DNA of 64,000 nt from Clostridia bacterium. GTDB lineage: Bacteria; Bacillota; Clostridia; Oscillospirales; CAG-272. Position 1 is the first letter of the stretch; every line of letters starts with the position of its first letter. A program made the position numbers and the translations under genes. Shown one piece after another: positions 61,014-64,000 of the stretch. The DNA lies in NCBI GenBank assembly GCA_017456145.1, contig JAFTJZ010000030.1, positions 21,353 to 85,352 of the forward strand. The letters are read 5' to 3'. The notes below the pieces were generated by a model that made no database searches, was not told where the DNA came from, and saw only the letters and a list, made by a program, of their open reading frames with translations.

Positions 61014-61799
61014 TTACAACTCCACAATCCGATCTGGTGCGGCAACGGCGATATGTACGCGATTTTCACCGCCCAATGCCATCACAAATTCTTCATAAGC
61101 AATGGCGGGGTCATTGTTCTGCTCACTGAGATGTGCGAGCATAAGATTTTGCAACCCCTGCTCGGCAAGCTCGGCGGCAAAGGCGGCGCTATCATCGTTG
61201 GCAAGATGCCCATAGCGAGAGAAAATACGCTCTTTGAGCTGGCGGGGATAAGGACCCGTCAGCAGCATTTCACGATCGTGATTACTCTCCAGCACAACCG
61301 TTTCGCAGCCACGCAGACCGCGTCGCACGTCCTCGGTCACATAGCCGATGTCGGTGGCATAACCGATCTCGTGCATCCCATCGCTGGCTGCAACCCGCAG
61401 GCGGTAGCCCACCGAAAAACGACTGTCATGCGGTGTGATAAAAGAGCTGACTTGAATGTTTCCGATGTCAGCGGTATACAGAGGCGGATGCCGCAAAAGG
61501 CAAGCGCGGGCACTCTCATCCATATCCATCGCTATCACCTGTGCCGATGCCTCAACCGCGTGAACGGGTCGTGGGTGGTGCTTGAGAAATACGGGCAATG
61601 CTGCCGTGTGATCGCGGTGATCGTGTGTAATGATAATAGCATCCAGCTGTTCGGGCATAAGGGAAAGCTCGCCAAGTGCACGGCACAGCGTTTTGGCATT
61701 CTTACCCGCGTCAATCAAAAGACGCGTCGTTTCGGTTTCGATCAGCATCGCGTTCCCCGTCGAGCCTGAATATAAGGAATATAAACGGTATGGTGTCAT
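61014..61799 (-). CDS. walJ: MBL-fold hydrolase of the WalJ/YycJ type
   Basis: A 261-residue metallo-beta-lactamase-fold protein. The start matches the WalJ family (SLYSGSTGNAMLIE) and the metal motif is THDHRDHT; later the GIGYATD-like HEIGYATDIGYV and SNHDREML fit too. WalJ-type enzymes sit with the WalRK system and rlmH in many Firmicutes and influence DNA-repair/cell-wall coordination. No walRK is in the window. Encoded after galK and a small membrane protein gene in what looks like one operon, with rlmH beyond the repeat block. Confidence 0.85.
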   Translation of the reverse strand: MTPYRLYSLYSGSTGNAMLIETETTRLLIDAGKNAKTLCRALGELSLMPEQLDAIIITHDHRDHTAALPVFLKHHPRPVHAVEASAQVIAMDMDESARACLLRHPPLYTADIGNIQVSSFITPHDSRFSVGYRLRVAASDGMHEIGYATDIGYVTEDVRRGLRGCETVVLESNHDREMLLTGPYPRQLKERIFSRYGHLANDDSAAFAAELAEQGLQNLMLAHLSEQNNDPAIAYEEFVMALGGENRVHIAVAAPDRIVEL

Positions 61800-61829
61800 G
61801 TTGATATCTTTCTATGGTTGTTTTATTGC

Positions 61830-62279
61830 TTAAAATGTAATTCCGAGTGTTGTAAACAGATCGGACAAGACGAACAGATACAGCGCATCCAGCATAAAGG
61901 CGACAAGGAACGGGAGGATCAGCGTCAGCATCCAGCGCGACTTGTCCATCCGCTGCTTTGCCTCATCCAGGACAGCAGTCTTTTGCTCATACGACATGGT
62001 ATCGGGCAGCATATCCGGCGTCACGTTTCTATACACGAATCCGCGATTATAGAGAGCGTAAATGACGACCAGCACCGCTGCTATGCCCATGTAGATAAAG
62101 AAAATCGGCCAAAACTCCAAGCTGTTCAAGATAAAATAGACCGAGATCACCAAAACACTGTTGGCAATCAACATAAGCATCAGTTTTTTTGCGTTTTTTT
62201 CCTTGCTTGCGTCGTGCCCGTCCTTGGGATCACGCCCGCGCCAAGGCAAGGGGGCTTGGGTTGGTTTCCTTTTAGCCAT
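61830..62279 (-). CDS. Small membrane protein of unknown function
   Basis: A 149-residue protein with a basic N-terminus (MAKRKPTQAPLPWRG) and three hydrophobic segments: about 34-54 (LMLMLIANSVLVISVYFIL), 57-80 (FWPIFFIYMGIAAVLVVIYALY) and 116-140 (WMLTLILPFLVAFMLDALYLFVL). No family was recognised. It starts 24 nt after galK ends and ends 30 nt before walJ, so it probably shares their transcript. Confidence 0.6.
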   Translation of the reverse strand: MAKRKPTQAPLPWRGRDPKDGHDASKEKNAKKLMLMLIANSVLVISVYFILNSLEFWPIFFIYMGIAAVLVVIYALYNRGFVYRNVTPDMLPDTMSYEQKTAVLDEAKQRMDKSRWMLTLILPFLVAFMLDALYLFVLSDLFTTLGITF

Positions 62280-62303
62280 ATGTATTATTCTCCTATGTAT
62301 GAT

Positions 62304-63590
62304 TTAAGCCAGACGCACCGCGCCAACGGGACGAATATGCAGCTCAAGGCAGGCACCTTCACCAAACGCCGCATCCATCACCGCGCGGAAGGTGGGCACC
62401 ATCGCCGTAGGAACATACGCCTGAATCGTCCCTGCAAAGCCGCCGCCGTGCACACGCCATGCGCTGCGCGCCTCTGCGAGCACCCGCTCGGCAAGGCAAA
62501 GCGCAAGCGAGAGTCCCTGCTCTGCCACGTTTACTGTGGTATATACATTTTGTAAATAGCAGAACGACGAACGCCCCGACGCCAGAACGCCGCGGAAATA
62601 GCGATCAAGATCGCCTTCCTTGAGCGCTGCCATCTGCTCACACACCCGCTTGTTTTCTTCAAAGAAATGCAGCGCGCGCAGCACAGCACGGTCTCCCACC
62701 GACTCTCGCAGTATCTTGATGGAGGAGAGCACTGCCGCCTCGTCCGTCTCGCGCAGGACGGCCTTACCAAGTGCCGATGCCACCGCCTTCATTTCCGCGG
62801 GCACCGAGGCGTAATCCGCCGTCAGATCGGCATGGTTGCCGCCCGTGTCCACGATGCACAGCGCATAGCCTGCTCCCGTCATGTCAAAGCGGATAGACTC
62901 GACCACGGGCTCCTTCGGATCTGCAAAGTCGATCGCTACCATGCCACCAACTGCGCAAGCGGTCTGATCCATCAGTCCGCAGGGCTTACCAAAGAACAAA
63001 TTTTCCGCCCGTTGTGACAGCTTGGCCACTGTGACTGCATCCACCGTACCATTACAATACAAGGCATTGAGGATCCAGCCCACGGCAACCTCATATGCTG
63101 CCGAGGAGGAAAGCCCTGAGCCGCGCAACACCTGCGAGGTCATGCAAGCATCAAAGCCACCGTACGGCAGCCCCAACGAGGCAAAACCGTCTGCCATACC
63201 CGCAATCAGCGCTCCTGACGTTCCCGCCGCAACCGTCTCGGGAGTAGGCAGCGGAGAGAGACACACCGTCTCGGGGGCAAAGCCCTCGCTCTCCAGATGA
63301 ATGACGCCATCCTGCCGTGCTGCGGCAACAGCCAGAACGTCAAGATCGATCGACGCGGCGATCACGCGTCCGTGGTTGTGGTCGGTATGGTTGCCTGAAA
63401 GCTCGCTCCGACCGGGCACAGAGATCAGCACCACCTCGCGTTCGTGCTGCCCGAAACGCAAAGCAAAGGCATCGATCAACTGCAAGCACCTCTGCTTTGC
63501 ATGATTAAGAGCCTGCTTTTCATATACCTCCAGCAGGGCGGCATCCGCCTCTCCCGCCTCAATGTATTGCTTTAATTGCATAATATTCAT
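62304..63590 (-). CDS. galK: Galactokinase
   Basis: Phosphorylates D-galactose at C1, first step of the Leloir pathway. The 428-residue GHMP kinase has the GalK signature GRSELSGNHTDHNHG, GLMDQTACAVGG around the active site, the glycine loop RGSGLSSSAAYEVA and HGGGFAGTIQAYVP at the C-terminus. It is a bit longer than typical GalK. Other Leloir genes are not in the window. GAGAGGAGAAGC lies upstream, and the promoter at 63634 reads into it. It leads galK-membrane protein-walJ. Confidence 0.93.
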   Translation of the reverse strand: MNIMQLKQYIEAGEADAALLEVYEKQALNHAKQRCLQLIDAFALRFGQHEREVVLISVPGRSELSGNHTDHNHGRVIAASIDLDVLAVAAARQDGVIHLESEGFAPETVCLSPLPTPETVAAGTSGALIAGMADGFASLGLPYGGFDACMTSQVLRGSGLSSSAAYEVAVGWILNALYCNGTVDAVTVAKLSQRAENLFFGKPCGLMDQTACAVGGMVAIDFADPKEPVVESIRFDMTGAGYALCIVDTGGNHADLTADYASVPAEMKAVASALGKAVLRETDEAAVLSSIKILRESVGDRAVLRALHFFEENKRVCEQMAALKEGDLDRYFRGVLASGRSSFCYLQNVYTTVNVAEQGLSLALCLAERVLAEARSAWRVHGGGFAGTIQAYVPTAMVPTFRAVMDAAFGEGACLELHIRPVGAVRLA

Positions 63591-63633
63591 CGTATGCTTC
63601 TCCTCTCGGAAACGTAATTTTTATCCATCTTAT

Positions 63634-63662
63634 ATTGTACCATATCTTGTCCGCTTTGGCAA
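63634..63662 (-). promoter_or_regulatory. Promoter of galK
   Basis: Minus strand TTGCCA, 17-bp spacer, TACAAT with TGG extended -10. The remaining 63663-64000 has no gene: two large inverted segments (GGAAATATTCC, CGGTTATTCAGACCGCG) and the type A hairpin at 63894. Confidence 0.75.
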
Positions 63663-63893
63663 CAGATAATCTGTGAATTTTTCAAAAACGGAATAAAAAA
63701 AGGCTGCGGCATTCGGTCTGCACTTTGTTTTGGAAATATTCCGTTTCCGCTTGCGGAACGCGGTTATTCAGACCGCGAGGAATATTTCTAAACGGCGTAA
63801 ATTGACGTTCCATTTACCGCTAACTGTGCACGCCGTTGGCGCAGCCCCGCTCTTTGCCGGCGAGCAGACTTGGGGCTTTGCCCCAAACCCCAC

Positions 63894-63927
63894 TTAAGGT
63901 GCTTTTTCGAGAAAAAGCACCTTAAGA
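63894..63927. repeat. Palindromic element (same family as 7087 and 7217)
   Basis: CTTAAGGTGCTTTTTC with its complement, preceded by GGGGCTTTGCCCC. In inverted orientation relative to the two copies at 7 kb, showing this element is dispersed. Confidence 0.8.
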
Positions 63928-64000
63928 ATCCTTAAAAAGCTTTTTCAAAAGGATCATTTTATGGGTTTTCGCCCCACCGTGTTGGGTGGAGAATGCTTTG

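Overview
The window comes from a Gram-positive, Clostridia-type bacterium, probably an uncultured gut Oscillospirales/Christensenellales-like lineage (inference). The evidence is a T-box riboswitch ahead of ileS, a fakB-fakA pair, walJ and rlmH close together, strong AGGAGG ribosome binding sites, and sigma-A promoters with an almost invariant 17-bp spacer. Coding sequence is moderately GC-rich. Intergenic DNA is AT-rich and crowded with repeats. No rRNA, CRISPR array, prophage or insertion-sequence transposase was seen.

Layout. 0-3.5 kb: the end of a membrane protein, then trmB-truB-P-loop kinase-HAD phosphatase. 3.5-6.8 kb (minus): fakB-fakA-tetR. 7.3-9.7 kb: a two-gene ABC exporter. 9.7-19.8 kb: a plant/host glycan island with a GH63-like hydrolase, rhaD, rhaA and rhaB on minus, then a divergent GH95 fucosidase and a GH28-like beta-helix enzyme. 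19.8-25.7 kb: two tandem ECF sigma/membrane-protein modules and a four-repeat lipoprotein. 25.7-26.6 kb: a 393-bp tandem repeat. 26.6-31.8 kb: three XRE-type regulators with helical repeats; two end in a GNAT-like domain and one of these also begins with a DUF4279-like domain. 32-37 kb: a GH43/32-like enzyme, a four-tRNA operon (Val-Asp-Phe-Gly), a DUF1858 protein and a secreted/lipoprotein operon. 37-41.5 kb: T-box, ileS, lspA, rluD-type gene. 41.7-50.2 kb: HAD phosphatase, APH-like kinase, short-chain reductase, acidic membrane protein, GH2 beta-mannosidase, aspartate kinase. 50.3-64 kb: ABC half-transporter, DUF1015 protein, PL8 lyase, second acidic membrane protein, duplicated phosphoesterases, Gfo/Idh oxidoreductase, rlmH, walJ, a small membrane protein and galK.

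How it works together. RhaB, RhaA and RhaD make a complete rhamnose-to-DHAP/lactaldehyde route. GH28-like, GH95, GH2, PL8, GH63-like and GH43-like enzymes could feed it and related sugar pathways. None of these carries a visible signal peptide, so they probably act on imported oligosaccharides. No sugar importer is in the window.

The least explained parts are: (1) the duplicated sigma/membrane-protein modules with a matched promoter motif and an adjacent four-repeat lipoprotein; (2) the DUF4279-XRE-helical-GNAT fusion and its paralogue; (3) several families of palindromic intergenic repeats, one sitting in nearly every gap of the rhamnose cluster.
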